This document shows positions 1 through 9,979 of a DNA stretch of 64,000 nt, one piece after another. The notes below the pieces were generated by a model. It had not been told where the DNA came from and searched no databases. It worked only from the letters and a program-made list of their open reading frames with translations. Every line of letters begins with the position of its first letter. Within the stretch, counting starts at the first letter, position 1. The DNA is taken from positions 1,488,001 through 1,552,000 of the forward strand of contig NC_072812.1 of the NCBI RefSeq assembly GCF_003013715.1, written 5' to 3'. Position numbers and translations under genes: made by a program. Source of the DNA: Candidozyma auris (lineage: Eukaryota > Ascomycota > Pichiomycetes > Serinales > Metschnikowiaceae).

Positions 1-57
1 TGTAGAATAGTAATATCGGTAGATAATGTTCTTGTAATGCAAGTTTGTTTGATGATT

Positions 58-1917
58 TCATTCGGGTTCCTCCTCCTCCTCGTCAATCTCTGCGTAAGAT
101 GGGATATGTGGAAGTATTGATTGATTGAATTCAGTCAACTGCTCGTTTGGGTTGAACTTGTGGTGTGGAGAGAAGTTAAGTGGAGAATCATTGATAGTAT
201 CGGCATTGTGGCCAACACTGGGCCAATTTTCAAACACGGAACTGGGTGTGGTGGTCGTTAGCGGCGAACTAGTTGTCGGCGAAGACAAGTTCATGTGATG
301 CCTAGGAGTCCGATGAGCCGGTCTTTGCAATGAAAGCCTCTTGGGTTTCGTTGACATTGAGCTCTGAGAAGGGAACAGGTAGTCAGTATTCTGGGGGGAT
401 GCATACATATTGGAAGGATTGGACAATGTAGCGAGTGATGCGTTTTTGAATGCTGACGAGTTACTATCAAAGTAATCAGATGACTCAGCTGAAGGGGAAG
501 AGCACGAAGCTAAAGACTCGGTCGATGTAAAGGCAGATGAGTAGTTTTCAGAACAGACCAGCAGCGCTGAAGATTGGATAGATGCCAGCAGAACCGACGA
601 GTTTTTGCTATGTTCTCTGAACAATGCCGAGGGTGGTGCAAAAGCTTGCTCATCGAAACAAGGGAATGAACCATTTTGGAATTCAGATGGCAGCGAAGAC
701 TCAGAGTGAATAGAGTACCAACTGGCCAGTGGCTGAGAGAGCTGAAGACGGAGCTCTTTACGAGCCTCTTGTCTCTTTTGTATTTTAGAAGCTTTACGTC
801 TCGGTAATTGACCCCCGCTCGAAGACGTGCCTGGTGAACATAAATGTTGTTCCGAGGACGACAATAGGGCTGTGAAAGACGATGACCGCGTGTGATCGGT
901 ACGATGCAGCTGAAAGTGATTATACGAGCGTGCTCTGGTGAGTTTGGAAGCTTGGATGACCTTACTCATTTCAACCTCGCATGCTCTTTTATGTTTGATA
1001 TCCTTCATTTCGACGTATGCTTGGGGCACACACCAGTCCTTGTGCTTGTCAAAAAACCGCTTGTAGCCACCTTCTAGGATGACGATGTCAGGGTAAATGA
1101 GCTTAGGATACTGATCTGAGTTGAATATTCGATCGGCCTTACGCAAGTGGCCAGCCATGGTGGGTCCTCTGAAAATGGAATACTCGCAATGGAAGATTAA
1201 AAGACGTTTCTTTGGCTTCAACGGACGGCGTTTGATAAAATGCATCTCCAAATCAGTCTTTGACGAAATGTTGATTGCGTTGACAATGTGGCCGCCGTCA
1301 AACTCGTAAGGAAACCGACAGTCTATGACAATGTAATCGTCGAATTCAGAGTTGTACTGACCAGAGACGATCTTGTACATTTCGTGCTCGTCTATTCGAG
1401 GCAACAAGTCATGAGCGACGGTAAAAGTCTTGAGTTTCGTCAGCAGGAGGTGTTCTTGGCCATTGTAGGTTGCTGTAAGCTGGGGATCCTGTAAAAGAGA
1501 CTGTGTTCTTCTCATCTGGAGAGAGGTGGGAGGACGACATACGTCGATCTGAGAAGCAGACGCTAACTTCTGTTTCCTCTCCTGAGACTTATACAGCGGC
1601 GAGCAAAGCAAGTCGTCGTCGTTCAAGGTGGTATCGTTGCCCGTATCTTCATCTGTGGATTCACCGTCGATGGGATCTAGCGACCTCGAATCAGGAGCAT
1701 CAAACACGCTGAAGTCCAGAAGCTTCAGAATCTGCGACACAGAACGGGTGATAGCCTTGGTACCGCTCAGGAGCTTGTTCCTGCCCAGCTCCAAGGTGTT
1801 CATGATATTGGTCAACCTGCCAAAAGGTTTGCGGGAACGGGTGCCTAAAGGAGAGGCGGCATCCGTAACTTGTGCATCAGTATCTTGTGGAGGGCTTGAA
1901 AAAGGGCCATTCTTCAT
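58..1917 (-). CDS. MIH1: M-phase inducer phosphatase (Cdc25 family), Mih1
   Basis: Dual-specificity phosphatase expected to remove the inhibitory phosphate from Cdk1 Tyr and so promote mitotic entry. With the start at 1917 the protein is 619 aa. Residues 1-170 are polar and probably disordered. A rhodanese/Cdc25 domain follows at about 175-310, with the DCRFPYEF motif near 199 and the C(X)5R loop HCEYSIFRGP around Cys244-Arg250, then GGYKRFF. The C-terminal 300 residues are Ser-rich and low complexity, as in other yeast Mih1 proteins. The reading frame stays open upstream to a GTG at 1971, but the first ATG is at 1917, so that start is preferred. Odd point: the P-loop reads CEYSIFR where most Cdc25 enzymes have CEFSSxR; the catalytic Cys and Arg are kept. 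Several CTG codons sit in the Ser-rich tail and would be read as Ser in a CUG-Ser yeast. Confidence 0.9.
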   Translation of the reverse strand: MKNGPFSSPPQDTDAQVTDAASPLGTRSRKPFGRLTNIMNTLELGRNKLLSGTKAITRSVSQILKLLDFSVFDAPDSRSLDPIDGESTDEDTGNDTTLNDDDLLCSPLYKSQERKQKLASASQIDVCRPPTSLQMRRTQSLLQDPQLTATYNGQEHLLLTKLKTFTVAHDLLPRIDEHEMYKIVSGQYNSEFDDYIVIDCRFPYEFDGGHIVNAINISSKTDLEMHFIKRRPLKPKKRLLIFHCEYSIFRGPTMAGHLRKADRIFNSDQYPKLIYPDIVILEGGYKRFFDKHKDWCVPQAYVEMKDIKHKRACEVEMSKVIQASKLTRARSYNHFQLHRTDHTRSSSFTALLSSSEQHLCSPGTSSSGGQLPRRKASKIQKRQEARKELRLQLSQPLASWYSIHSESSLPSEFQNGSFPCFDEQAFAPPSALFREHSKNSSVLLASIQSSALLVCSENYSSAFTSTESLASCSSPSAESSDYFDSNSSAFKNASLATLSNPSNMYASPQNTDYLFPSQSSMSTKPKRLSLQRPAHRTPRHHMNLSSPTTSSPLTTTTPSSVFENWPSVGHNADTINDSPLNFSPHHKFNPNEQLTEFNQSILPHIPSYAEIDEEEEEPE

Positions 1918-3186
1918 GCTACGGAGGGTGGTTGGCGAAGAAGAAGGTTTCAAATCGAGCGAAAGAAGCACACGGGCCTTGGAGAAGGGGTCTATATGGC
2001 AGGATAGACGTCGCGCAGGTCAGTGTCGATTTCTAGGGCTTGGTGAGGTATGAAGCGAGAAGGAGGGAAGGCACTGGTGGGGGGAGGGGCGAAGCTTCGA
2101 GGCCAAATAATGGATAAACCTGAATGATGTAAAAAGCACAGAGGTCGAAGAGAGAGAAGAAAAAAGGAAGATCTGATTCGAGAGGGGCCAGGCGTGGGCG
2201 TTATTAAATGACATTGCATCCGGCGGGAGAAAGCGCAAGCCTGATCCTTTTTTTGCAACTGTGAAACAGCAATGGCAGCAAGACCCGCGCATTGTTCCAC
2301 CGCCGGCATCTCACCAGGGTTGTGTGGGTAGAAGCGCGGGCGGCAGCGTGGAAACAATACAGCAGACGTAAACAGTGCGATCTCACTTTTGGCTCAGGCA
2401 GCTGAGCTTCTTTGAACTAAACTTCAATGCTCAGGCCAACAGAGCTTGGCCGGGGCAATAATGTTCCTCAAAACCCGGTTAATTGTGATTGACCTTCTGG
2501 CAAAAGGACCAGCTGATGATGCTCCGATTTTCGTCTGGGTCGGTTTTACCGTCTCTCGGGTGTCATTGCGTGCTATCAGGCTGCGGCCAAACCTAACCCA
2601 TACGGGAATGTCTGCGTGGATTGCTCGCGCCGTGCTGGAGAACCCTTTTGGCTGCAACATGGTCATTTCCTGGGGAATGTGCCTCTTTTCTTGAACGGAG
2701 GTAATGCCTTGTGTGGTCCGTTGTCCTTCATACCACGGGGATCGTTCTCTCTTTGTCCCAGGGCCCCTTCTTTCTTTGTTCTTACTTGAAGTTTCCTGAC
2801 CTCTCCTCAGCCGCGGTCGCGGTTGCAAATGTGGCAATACCACAACACAACATAAGCGCACCAACGTTGTGAATGTTCGCTGCAGATATTGTGCGTTCAC
2901 AGAAGAGTTGCTTGATTGCTTGCAAACCTTGCCGTCCTGCGCTTTTTGTGACATCAGGCAAAATGGGGTTCTCCAGTCATCTCACTCTTTGTGCATTTCC
3001 AGAATGAGTGTGTCAATATGTTGTGGAGGGGATTTAGGGACACGCTAATGACCAGGAAATTTTCATTCCGTCACCGTGACTTCTCACCTTTGGCAATTCC
3101 TTCATAAGCTCATGTACGCTACAAGCAGTGTCATCTTTTTCACTTAGTATATTCACTCTATGTCAACAGATTCTCACTAAGCCTGC
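1918..3186. other. Intergenic: MIH1 upstream region
   Basis: 1.27 kb between the MIH1 start and the 3' end of the kinase gene, both on the minus strand. It should contain the MIH1 promoter and leader and the kinase 3' UTR. The longest open frame (2424-2954, minus, 176 codons) shows no domain and has a biased, Arg-rich composition; I do not call it a gene. No tRNA or clear repeat was seen. Confidence 0.5.
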
Positions 3187-5301
3187 TTAGTTTTTTTCGA
3201 GTCTGTCAAGGTATTGGTCCATCATGTCCACATTTCTCCCATGGATCGGTGCCACGCCTACGCCTTCTTTTTCAGGCAGCATTGTGAGCGTTTCGTCACC
3301 GACCTCGCTTTCCTGATCCTCATCGGAGACAATCGCTTTATGCTTATCTGTCTGACTGTCGCCGTCATCGTCACTCTGTAGCTCTCTTTCTACGGCCTTC
3401 TGCCATTTTCCACTGAACGAAGACAAGCTCTCGTCAGTAAGATACCCATGTAAGTTTAACAGTGAGCTGGAACTCGATAACTTGGCAAGTCCTGTGGATC
3501 TCATGGAGCTCATGGAGTTCTTCCTTGAACCGCCTCCCCCACTGCTCATACTGCTTATCAGCTCCAGAAAAGAACCCCTCTTACTAGCGCGTCCAAAGAA
3601 GGGAGGCGGCGCCAAGTCAGAATATGACGCTGCCTCTGATGAGTCGCGATTAGTGGGAGAATAAAGCGAATTTATGGTTGGCTTTAATTTGGCGAAAAAC
3701 CGACGGCTTGGACTGAAGATCGATTTCACAGACGAGGGCGAGCTCTCTCCAATTACCACTGTATTACTGCCCGAAGTGCTTGGTGTCTTTTGTCCGGAAC
3801 TAAACGGCGAGGGCGGGGCATGAAGGAATGAATGTGATGATAAGCTTGAGTTCTGGGGCATATCAAATGTGCTGGATTGGAGTTTTAATGGTGGTGGGAT
3901 GGATTTTCTCGAAAGCTTCAGTACGCTCAGATGTGAAGAGTTCGAGTTATGCAATGTTGGTGTATCGGAAGGCAATTTTTTCTCTGAGTGAAAAGAGGAG
4001 AGAAGATTCGTCGTATCGATAGCTGGCGCTGCATCTTCCTCTGCTTCTGATAGTGAGCCCATCGAGCTCGAATCGTCTAAGTAAGAGTCTAGAAGATCGT
4101 CAACTTTCTCAAGGTCAGTGATGTTAATCTTCCCTTGCGGCTTCACGTCATTATCCTTCAACCTTGGAGCAGAAACACCCTGCTCCTTACCTACGCCAAA
4201 GAGGCGCTTGATTCTGTTGGTGAGACGATTTTCTTCCTCGAATGCATCGAATGCTTTAGGGTCATGCTTAGCAATTACAGCTCTATTATATTCGTAAAAC
4301 TTGTCTGCTTCCTTCTTCGTCAATTCAAAAGTAGTGAATTTGTGATGCTTGATGTCATTAAGTGTAGGACGTGATGCAGCATCCTTTGAAAGCAATCGCT
4401 TTATGAGATCTTTTAGAAGCTCAAGCTCCTTCAAATCGTCTACTCTAACATGGGTACTTTCTCTAGTTTTGGGAAAGCTGAGCTCGCCATTGACTATAGT
4501 CTTGAATAGACTGAACTCGTTGTGGCCCTCGAAGGGGAGTTGATGAAAGAACAAACAATATATTACGACACCTAACGACCAGATGTCGATACGGGCGTCA
4601 ACTTTTGATCTTGCCATGTCTTCTTCGTTGAGCATCAGGAGTCTTTTGTTCACAAATTGACAGAGCTCGGGCGCGTAGAAAGCCGGCGTTCCCATCGTCT
4701 TGCCGAGTTCCTTTTCATCGTTGATGTTATTCTCCAAAATCAAACTAACACCAAAATCAGAGATCTTGATTGTCCTGTCCAGACCTATAAGAAGATTTGA
4801 TGGTTTCAAATCACGATGGATGATGTGCTTATAACAGTGCAAGTATTCCAATCCATTGACGACATCGCGGACTATTTGATTTAAGGTAATTCCCTTGTTA
4901 CCATCTTTGAGATATTTTTCATGATAGTGATTATACTTCTTCCAGTCTATTTCGCCAAACTTGCAGTACTCGAGCACAAGTAGAATCTTGTCAAACTTTA
5001 GATCGTCTATAACAAGATATAACTTGACGACATTGGGGTGAGCACACTCTTTCATTATTTGGATCTCGCGTTTGATCTTTGTGGTGTGGCTAAGGTACGT
5101 CTTAGTAATTAGTTTGGCACGATCGACTCGATTGATGGTTTTTATAGCAACGTATTCTCGGCCCTTAGATGTTATATCCTCAGCTAATAGCACTTTACCA
5201 AATTGGCCCTGACCTATGGATTGAAGTAGCCGAAATCGCAGGTTTACAACCTTTCGATTAGTTGACCTATCAAGCTCTATGTCTAGTCGCAGGATGTCCA
5301 T
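3187..5301 (-). CDS. Ser/Thr protein kinase, Elm1/Sak1/Tos3 (CaMKK-like) family
   Basis: A 704-aa kinase with the catalytic domain at about residues 22-325 and a long Ser-rich C-terminal tail. Visible motifs: glycine loop IGQGQFGKV (30-38), VAIK lysine K54, HRDLKPSN (162-169), DFG (182-184) and the activation segment GTPAFYAPEL (204-213). The LVLEYCKFGEI stretch and TPAFYAPELC resemble the upstream kinases of Snf1 (Elm1, Sak1, Tos3), which phosphorylate the activation loop of Snf1/AMPK; Elm1 also acts in septin organisation and the morphogenesis checkpoint. The GQFG glycine loop slightly favours Elm1, but Elm1 and Sak1 cannot be separated with confidence by eye, so no symbol is given. The start ATG at 5301 fits the conserved domain. 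The tail carries long Ser runs and acidic patches (around 440-460 and 650-680), likely regulatory. Confidence 0.85.
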   Translation of the reverse strand: MDILRLDIELDRSTNRKVVNLRFRLLQSIGQGQFGKVLLAEDITSKGREYVAIKTINRVDRAKLITKTYLSHTTKIKREIQIMKECAHPNVVKLYLVIDDLKFDKILLVLEYCKFGEIDWKKYNHYHEKYLKDGNKGITLNQIVRDVVNGLEYLHCYKHIIHRDLKPSNLLIGLDRTIKISDFGVSLILENNINDEKELGKTMGTPAFYAPELCQFVNKRLLMLNEEDMARSKVDARIDIWSLGVVIYCLFFHQLPFEGHNEFSLFKTIVNGELSFPKTRESTHVRVDDLKELELLKDLIKRLLSKDAASRPTLNDIKHHKFTTFELTKKEADKFYEYNRAVIAKHDPKAFDAFEEENRLTNRIKRLFGVGKEQGVSAPRLKDNDVKPQGKINITDLEKVDDLLDSYLDDSSSMGSLSEAEEDAAPAIDTTNLLSSFHSEKKLPSDTPTLHNSNSSHLSVLKLSRKSIPPPLKLQSSTFDMPQNSSLSSHSFLHAPPSPFSSGQKTPSTSGSNTVVIGESSPSSVKSIFSPSRRFFAKLKPTINSLYSPTNRDSSEAASYSDLAPPPFFGRASKRGSFLELISSMSSGGGGSRKNSMSSMRSTGLAKLSSSSSLLNLHGYLTDESLSSFSGKWQKAVERELQSDDDGDSQTDKHKAIVSDEDQESEVGDETLTMLPEKEGVGVAPIHGRNVDMMDQYLDRLEKN

Positions 5302-5558
5302 TGCCCTTTATGTTGCTTTCAATTGTTGTACGGTCCATAGAGTTTATTCCAGACTACTATATCAATTGTGATAATAGGGTACAGTGCGTGTGCAGGTTTC
5401 ACCTACAAAAAATCTTGATGAAGTATTAATGTAGGTAACCTATTTTATTTGGCCTGATAAATATATAATACAATTAAAAGTCATGCCTCATAAAGTTCGT
5501 GACGTTTTGAAGACTCACTTTCTGCTCACATTTTTTGCCTCAAAATGGAGTTTGATCT

Positions 5559-6917
5559 TCATGCTAACACCTCTCCCAGCCGTGCTTCATCCTTTATGTC
5601 TCGCATCATTCTAGTCTCTTCGTCTTCTTTCTCTTCATTTAGTTCTTTTATTATCTCTTCCTCTTCTTCCGTAAGACCAGTGATGTCAGGGGGAATTTCT
5701 TGCATCTGCACTGAAGGAGCGTAGTTGAGATATCGAAGCTGCTCAAGAATGTCAGTCTTCACACATTCGAGGTACTTCTTCGAGTTTTTGTTATCCAAAC
5801 GTCCATCAAGCTGAGGATGGAGGGAATAGTCCGGGCCAAACCAATCATACGTTGGTATCTTTTGTGGAATCTTTGAGTCAAGAGTGACATCATTTAACAC
5901 GGATGTTTCATAGCACCAAAGCCTTGAAACATTTCTAGGCGTGTATCCGCCACCGCCGACGACAAGCATCGGAATACCAAATGATTTTATAAACTTCACA
6001 CATTGGCCATGAGCGCGTATGTTTAAGTTGAAGCACCCCAACCGGTCGTAGCCAAGAGAGTCAGCACCACACTGTTGAACGATAACAGTTGGCTGGAACT
6101 TGGTGATGAGAGGTTCCATGATCAGCTTGAATAGGTGAATGTAAGAGTGATCATCTATACCGTCTTTTAATGGCACATTGACAGCATAATTCTTTCCTTT
6201 ACCTATACCTCTTTCGTCTATAGATCCGGTACCAGGAAAAAATTCTCCGTTGAACTTGTGGAAAGAAACTGTCATGACCCTATCGGTTGTGTTGAAGGCT
6301 TCTTGGACACCGTCTCCATGATGCAAATCGATATCAATGTACATGACTCTAGGATGAACCCGTAGTAGGTTGAGAATTGCAAGCACAATATCATTTATGT
6401 AGCAGAAGCCGCTAGGCTCAAACTTCTTGGCGTGATGTAGACCTCCCGACCAGTTTATAGCTATATCACTCATGCCGCTAATTAGTTTTCTCAGCGCATC
6501 TAGAGAAGCGCCAGCGTACAAACCCAGGTAGTCGTACATACCGTCAAATATAGGGCAGTCGTCGCCAATATTGAATTTGGCTAGCTTTTCTTCCCCCCAT
6601 TTGGTTGTAAGCTCAGGAGTTATTGTTTGCAAGAAGTCCACATAGTCCTCTGAATGGAACTGTAGAAGCTCTTCTCTAGTAGCTTTTCTCGGTTCATATA
6701 GGTCCATTCTCTCGTACAACTTGTACAGAATAACCAAATGATCTGTAAGCATCAACCTGAAAGGTTTCATTGGATGATGGGGACCATAGTGGTATCGAGA
6801 CGTTTCTGGGTTGTAGTGGTATGACACATTTCGAAGACCCAGCTGTGCCTGTGGAAAGTATACCGGCGCATGTTCCTGTGTCTTTTCATCCGTCTTGAAC
6901 GTTTCAGATGCCGCCAT
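5559..6917 (-). CDS. HOS2: Class I histone deacetylase Hos2
   Basis: Zn-dependent lysine deacetylase of 452 aa, the same length as recalled for S. cerevisiae Hos2. In yeast this enzyme is the catalytic subunit of the Set3 complex, acting on H3/H4 over transcribed genes. Visible motifs: [15 protein letters not shown] (41-55), GGLHHAKK (158-165) with the tandem active-site His, [16 protein letters not shown] with Zn ligands Asp197 and His199, and [12 protein letters not shown] with Asp286. [14 protein letters not shown] and the acidic C-terminal tail fit Hos2/HDAC3 rather than Rpd3; [13 protein letters not shown] also matches the Hos2 branch. Codon 131 is CTG (6525-6527) in the run YDY-x-GLYAGAS, where I recall Ser in S. 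cerevisiae Hos2; this supports CUG read as Ser. The gene is divergent from SCL1 with about 520 bp between starts. Confidence 0.95.
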   Translation of the reverse strand: MAASETFKTDEKTQEHAPVYFPQAQLGLRNVSYHYNPETSRYHYGPHHPMKPFRLMLTDHLVILYKLYERMDLYEPRKATREELLQFHSEDYVDFLQTITPELTTKWGEEKLAKFNIGDDCPIFDGMYDYLGLYAGASLDALRKLISGMSDIAINWSGGLHHAKKFEPSGFCYINDIVLAILNLLRVHPRVMYIDIDLHHGDGVQEAFNTTDRVMTVSFHKFNGEFFPGTGSIDERGIGKGKNYAVNVPLKDGIDDHSYIHLFKLIMEPLITKFQPTVIVQQCGADSLGYDRLGCFNLNIRAHGQCVKFIKSFGIPMLVVGGGGYTPRNVSRLWCYETSVLNDVTLDSKIPQKIPTYDWFGPDYSLHPQLDGRLDNKNSKKYLECVKTDILEQLRYLNYAPSVQMQEIPPDITGLTEEEEEIIKELNEEKEDEETRMMRDIKDEARLGEVLA

Positions 6918-7437
6918 ACTATAGCGTTGTCAAAAGGATGATGATTTCAGTGCTTCTTATTTTGATGTATAAGGTGCACGGATTTTTTATGACCCTGTCG
7001 AGTATAAAGTTGGAGGTTTATAAACACTACTGTGGTTTGAGACTCGTTACAATAAAAAATTTGATTTGAAGTCTTTCGAGAGGTTTACTAATCTGCTTTA
7101 CAAAGTAAAAGAGGTGCTGACAACTGTAAACTACTTGACCGTGCTCTATTTGCAACCTACCGTCAAAAATCCCCTCCCTTGTCCAGGTCAGACCGAACGA
7201 TGGACTCAGTATGGATTTTCTTAGAAATACTATTGAATTCAAAAACTTTTATATTGCTTAAACCTTGAACTCTCAAATTATTCGCTACAACAGTAATCAT
7301 CATTATCTTGACCTGGTGTGAGTGCGACATTTTGCGACATCCTCAGGCGAATCTACCTACTACTCGCGACACATCTCACCTTCAAGTCGCCACTACACTT
7401 CACATTAATTGAGCGCTTCAGGTAGATAACTGTTGTC
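6918..7437. promoter_or_regulatory. Divergent promoter region HOS2 / SCL1
   Basis: 520 bp between the two divergent starts. It contains two copies of TGCGACAT ten bases apart (7323-7330 and 7333-7340) and a third GCGACA near 7365. The canonical proteasome element GGTGGCAAA is not seen. A 71-codon minus-strand frame at 7027-7242 has no recognisable features and is treated as chance. Confidence 0.45.
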
Positions 7438-8231
7438 ATGTCAGGTATGTGATATAATGACGTCAATGCTTCCAAGGACCCTTCATACTAACAATAGACG
7501 CCGGCTTTGATAGGCACATTACCATTTTCTCCCCTCAGGGAAGATTATATCAAGTTGAGTATGCCTTCAAGGCTATCAACTCCGCCAGCATCACATCAAT
7601 TGGCGTTGTAGGAGAGGACTCGGCCGTGTTAATATCGCAGAAGAAAGTGTCGGATAAGCTTTTAGATCCATCCACCGTTTCCTACTTGTTCCAGATCACA
7701 CCATCCATTGGTATGTTGGCCACTGGTTCAATTGCCGACGCAAGAAACTTGGCTTTGAGAGCTAGAGCGGAGGCCGCAGAATTCAAGTATAAATATGGAT
7801 ACGAAATGCCTGTCCAGAGTATCGCCAAGAGAATGGCCAACATGTCACAGTTGTACACACAAAGGGCTTATATGAGACCTCTTGGAGTTAGTTTGACATT
7901 TTGTCAAGTTGACTTTGAGGATGAGGGCAAGGGCCCTCAAATATTTAAGTGCGATCCTGCTGGTTATTACACTGGTGTCAAGGCTGTTTCGACGGGTCCT
8001 AAACAGCAAGAGGCAACCACCTATTTGGAGAAGAAGTTTAAAAAGATGGATCATGTTAAGGGTGACTGGAAGGCAACCGTCGAGTTTGCTATCACCGCTT
8101 TGAGCTCCGTATTGGGCACTGATTTCAGAAAGAATGATATTGAAATTGGTGTTGCCACTCAGGATCGCTTCCATATTATGACGCCGGATGAGATTGACGA
8201 GAGGTTAGTCGCCATTGCCGAACTAGACTAA
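7438..8231 (+). CDS. SCL1: 20S proteasome subunit alpha-1 (Scl1/PSMA6), two exons
   Basis: Alpha-ring subunit of the 20S proteasome core. Exon 1 is only 7 nt (7438-7444, ATG TCA G), the intron runs 7445-7497, and exon 2 is 7498-8231, giving a 246-aa protein that starts [20 protein letters not shown]. This restores the alpha-type N-terminal signature [20 protein letters not shown], which is missing if translation is begun within exon 2. [28 protein letters not shown] and the C-terminal [10 protein letters not shown] are characteristic of alpha-1 rather than other alpha subunits; S. cerevisiae Scl1 is about 252 aa. As in other alpha subunits there is no N-terminal Thr nucleophile. It shares its upstream region with HOS2. 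Confidence 0.95.
7445..7497 (+). other. Spliceosomal intron of SCL1 (53 nt)
   Basis: 5' site GTATGT at 7445, branch site TACTAAC at 7486-7492 and 3' site AATAG ending at 7497. Removal joins ATG TCA G to AC GCC GGC TTT GAT, restoring the conserved alpha-subunit N-terminus. The branch A (7491) lies only 6 nt from the final G. Confidence 0.93.
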
Positions 8232-8366
8232 AAACATCCTCGCCTTGTATGATAGATGAACTACATTTTATCTTCAATATAATGAAATATCAGAATAACT
8301 TTTTTCATGGGTAATTGAATACTCATTCGAATAATATGTGAACGTGAACGAACAAGCCAGGCATAC

Positions 8367-9755
8367 TTAAATGACATATGGGATGAACATGTATGGGCAC
8401 GCTTCGAGGTATCTGTCCCAGTCCTTGCCATACTTCTTGGCACACTTCTTCTGGTCTCTGATAGCTCTGTGAATCAACACAATGAAAAAGAATGCAGCAT
8501 AGAACCATGGGAATGGGGAGGCAAAACCACAGATGGCGCCCCACGTAAGAGACATTGTGTAGTCAGCGGTGTAGTGAGCCTTACGGGCGTACTTGTACCA
8601 ACCATCTGTCAACAAGAGAGAGCCGTTCTCACACTTGATGTAGCTTGGGTTCTTGAGATCAGAGTAAGGTAAGTAAGGGAACGTCTTCCTGATGGTCGTG
8701 TTACCAGCCATGAATCTTCTAAAACTGTTCTTTTGTCTGTTACCAGTGTCGAAGAAATAGTAAGCAATAGTCAATATCACGAACAAAGCAGTGTTGTAGG
8801 TGGTAGACCATTGGTACTCGGATGGGTGACGGTATGCGAGGAACAAAGTACAGTGGCAGTAAGTATAAGGCACACCAGCAATGTTCCAGAAGAGCAACAT
8901 GAAGCCGAACTTCTCGTAAGCCATGTCCCAAGTAGGAACGATCAACTCCTCGCCCTTAGAACAAGCATTTGCGTAAAGCCAGTGAGCGTAGACAACAAAG
9001 ATGACTTGTGGGCTGACGTACCCAAAGTTATCGTACTGCTTCAAAGCGGTAGCAAGAGAGAGGAAGTACAAGGTAAACCATGGGATTCTGACTTCAAAGA
9101 ACATCTTCAAGTCTAAGTACTTGCCGATTCTGGGGTTCAATGGAGCACCCATGAAGCAGTCGTAAATGTGATTGCCAGTCATTCTGTGGTAGTCCTTCGA
9201 CACATTGAGGCAGTAAATGTACAATAACACAGACAACGAAAGACCATAGGAGATGGCAGTGACCATGATCTCACCGAAGTTGTCAATGATATAATATAAC
9301 TTGTAACCAGCAGCGTGCAACGCCAACACCACAACATTAGTAGTGTAGAAGGCGGACACGGCATTACAATAGTATGGCAACTGCTTGTTCTTCAAGTGAG
9401 TCAAAGGCTGACCTTTAGTCCATATTCCAGGCAAAGTCAAGTAAAAGATGGCCTGCACAACAAAGAAGCCGGTGAATAGGGCCCAGGAGGTGAATGAAGG
9501 CACTCCGTGTGTCACAAACAAATTCCAGAGTTGTTTTCCAAAGCTCTCCCAGCTCTGGCCCTCAGCAGGCCACGCAGGTTTTCCACCAAAAAATTCAGCA
9601 CTTAACCACATGTAGATCATTAAAAGGGGGAAGCCGGTCATCATGCCGAACGCACCGATTGGACCACCAAATTCCCACTCAATATCCTCGGGTGCCAAGT
9701 AGCCGCTGGGGACAACTTGTGAAGACTCCTTTTCCTTGGTCGCTTTTCTTGCCAT
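8367..9755 (-). CDS. ERG4: Delta(24(28))-sterol reductase Erg4
   Basis: Last enzyme of ergosterol synthesis; reduces the C24(28) double bond of ergosta-5,7,22,24(28)-tetraenol with NADPH in the ER membrane. The 462-aa protein has a polar N-terminus (1-25), [17 protein letters not shown] at about 27-43 as in Erg4, and about eight hydrophobic segments. The C-terminal reductase signature is present as [16 protein letters not shown] near residue 390-410, followed by [10 protein letters not shown] at the extreme end. The WEFGGPxGA start and the tail separate it from Erg24 (C14 reductase). Length is close to S. cerevisiae Erg4 (473 aa). Upstream lie a TATA-like box and two sterol-response-like CGTATA cores, so Upc2-type regulation is likely. 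Confidence 0.95.
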   Translation of the reverse strand: MARKATKEKESSQVVPSGYLAPEDIEWEFGGPIGAFGMMTGFPLLMIYMWLSAEFFGGKPAWPAEGQSWESFGKQLWNLFVTHGVPSFTSWALFTGFFVVQAIFYLTLPGIWTKGQPLTHLKNKQLPYYCNAVSAFYTTNVVVLALHAAGYKLYYIIDNFGEIMVTAISYGLSLSVLLYIYCLNVSKDYHRMTGNHIYDCFMGAPLNPRIGKYLDLKMFFEVRIPWFTLYFLSLATALKQYDNFGYVSPQVIFVVYAHWLYANACSKGEELIVPTWDMAYEKFGFMLLFWNIAGVPYTYCHCTLFLAYRHPSEYQWSTTYNTALFVILTIAYYFFDTGNRQKNSFRRFMAGNTTIRKTFPYLPYSDLKNPSYIKCENGSLLLTDGWYKYARKAHYTADYTMSLTWGAICGFASPFPWFYAAFFFIVLIHRAIRDQKKCAKKYGKDWDRYLEACPYMFIPYVI

Positions 9756-9810
9756 CTTTGCAATTGCCTCGTTTATGAACGAAAATCCAAAAGCAAGCCA
9801 ATCAATTGAT

Positions 9811-9817
9811 ATTTATA
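9811..9817 (-). promoter_or_regulatory. Putative TATA box of ERG4
   Basis: TATAAAT on the minus strand, 56 bp upstream of the ERG4 ATG. Position and sequence are compatible with a TATA element; no transcript data support it. Confidence 0.4.
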
Positions 9818-9942
9818 CTAGTACAAACACCGCGTCCGATCTGTGAAGGTTAAATATTCAATCTGCAGGGCCCTCTGGAGTTGTTCACTTTGTACGAGAG
9901 AATGCAGCATTCATACAAAACAAGTAAGAAAACGCGGATTCC

Positions 9943-9949
9943 TCGTATA
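9943..9949 (+). promoter_or_regulatory. Sterol-response-like element TCGTATA
   Basis: Exact match to the TCGTATA element bound by Upc2/Ecm22-type zinc cluster activators, 188 bp upstream of the ERG4 start. A second CGTATA core in the opposite orientation lies 24 bp away. Function is inferred from the motif and the neighbouring gene. Confidence 0.55.
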
Positions 9950-9972
9950 CAAAGGCCAATCGAGGCCAGGAT

Positions 9973-9979
9973 TATACGG
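9973..9979 (-). promoter_or_regulatory. Second sterol-response-like core (CCGTATA)
   Basis: CCGTATA on the minus strand shares the CGTATA core and faces the element at 9943-9949. Paired, inverted cores are a known arrangement for Upc2-type sites in Candida. Confidence 0.4.

Noticed and set aside
2424..2954. 176-codon minus-strand frame upstream of MIH1
   Set aside because: No domain, Arg-rich, and lies in the MIH1 upstream region.
7027..7242. 71-codon frame in the HOS2-SCL1 promoter
   Set aside because: No conserved feature and located in the shared promoter.
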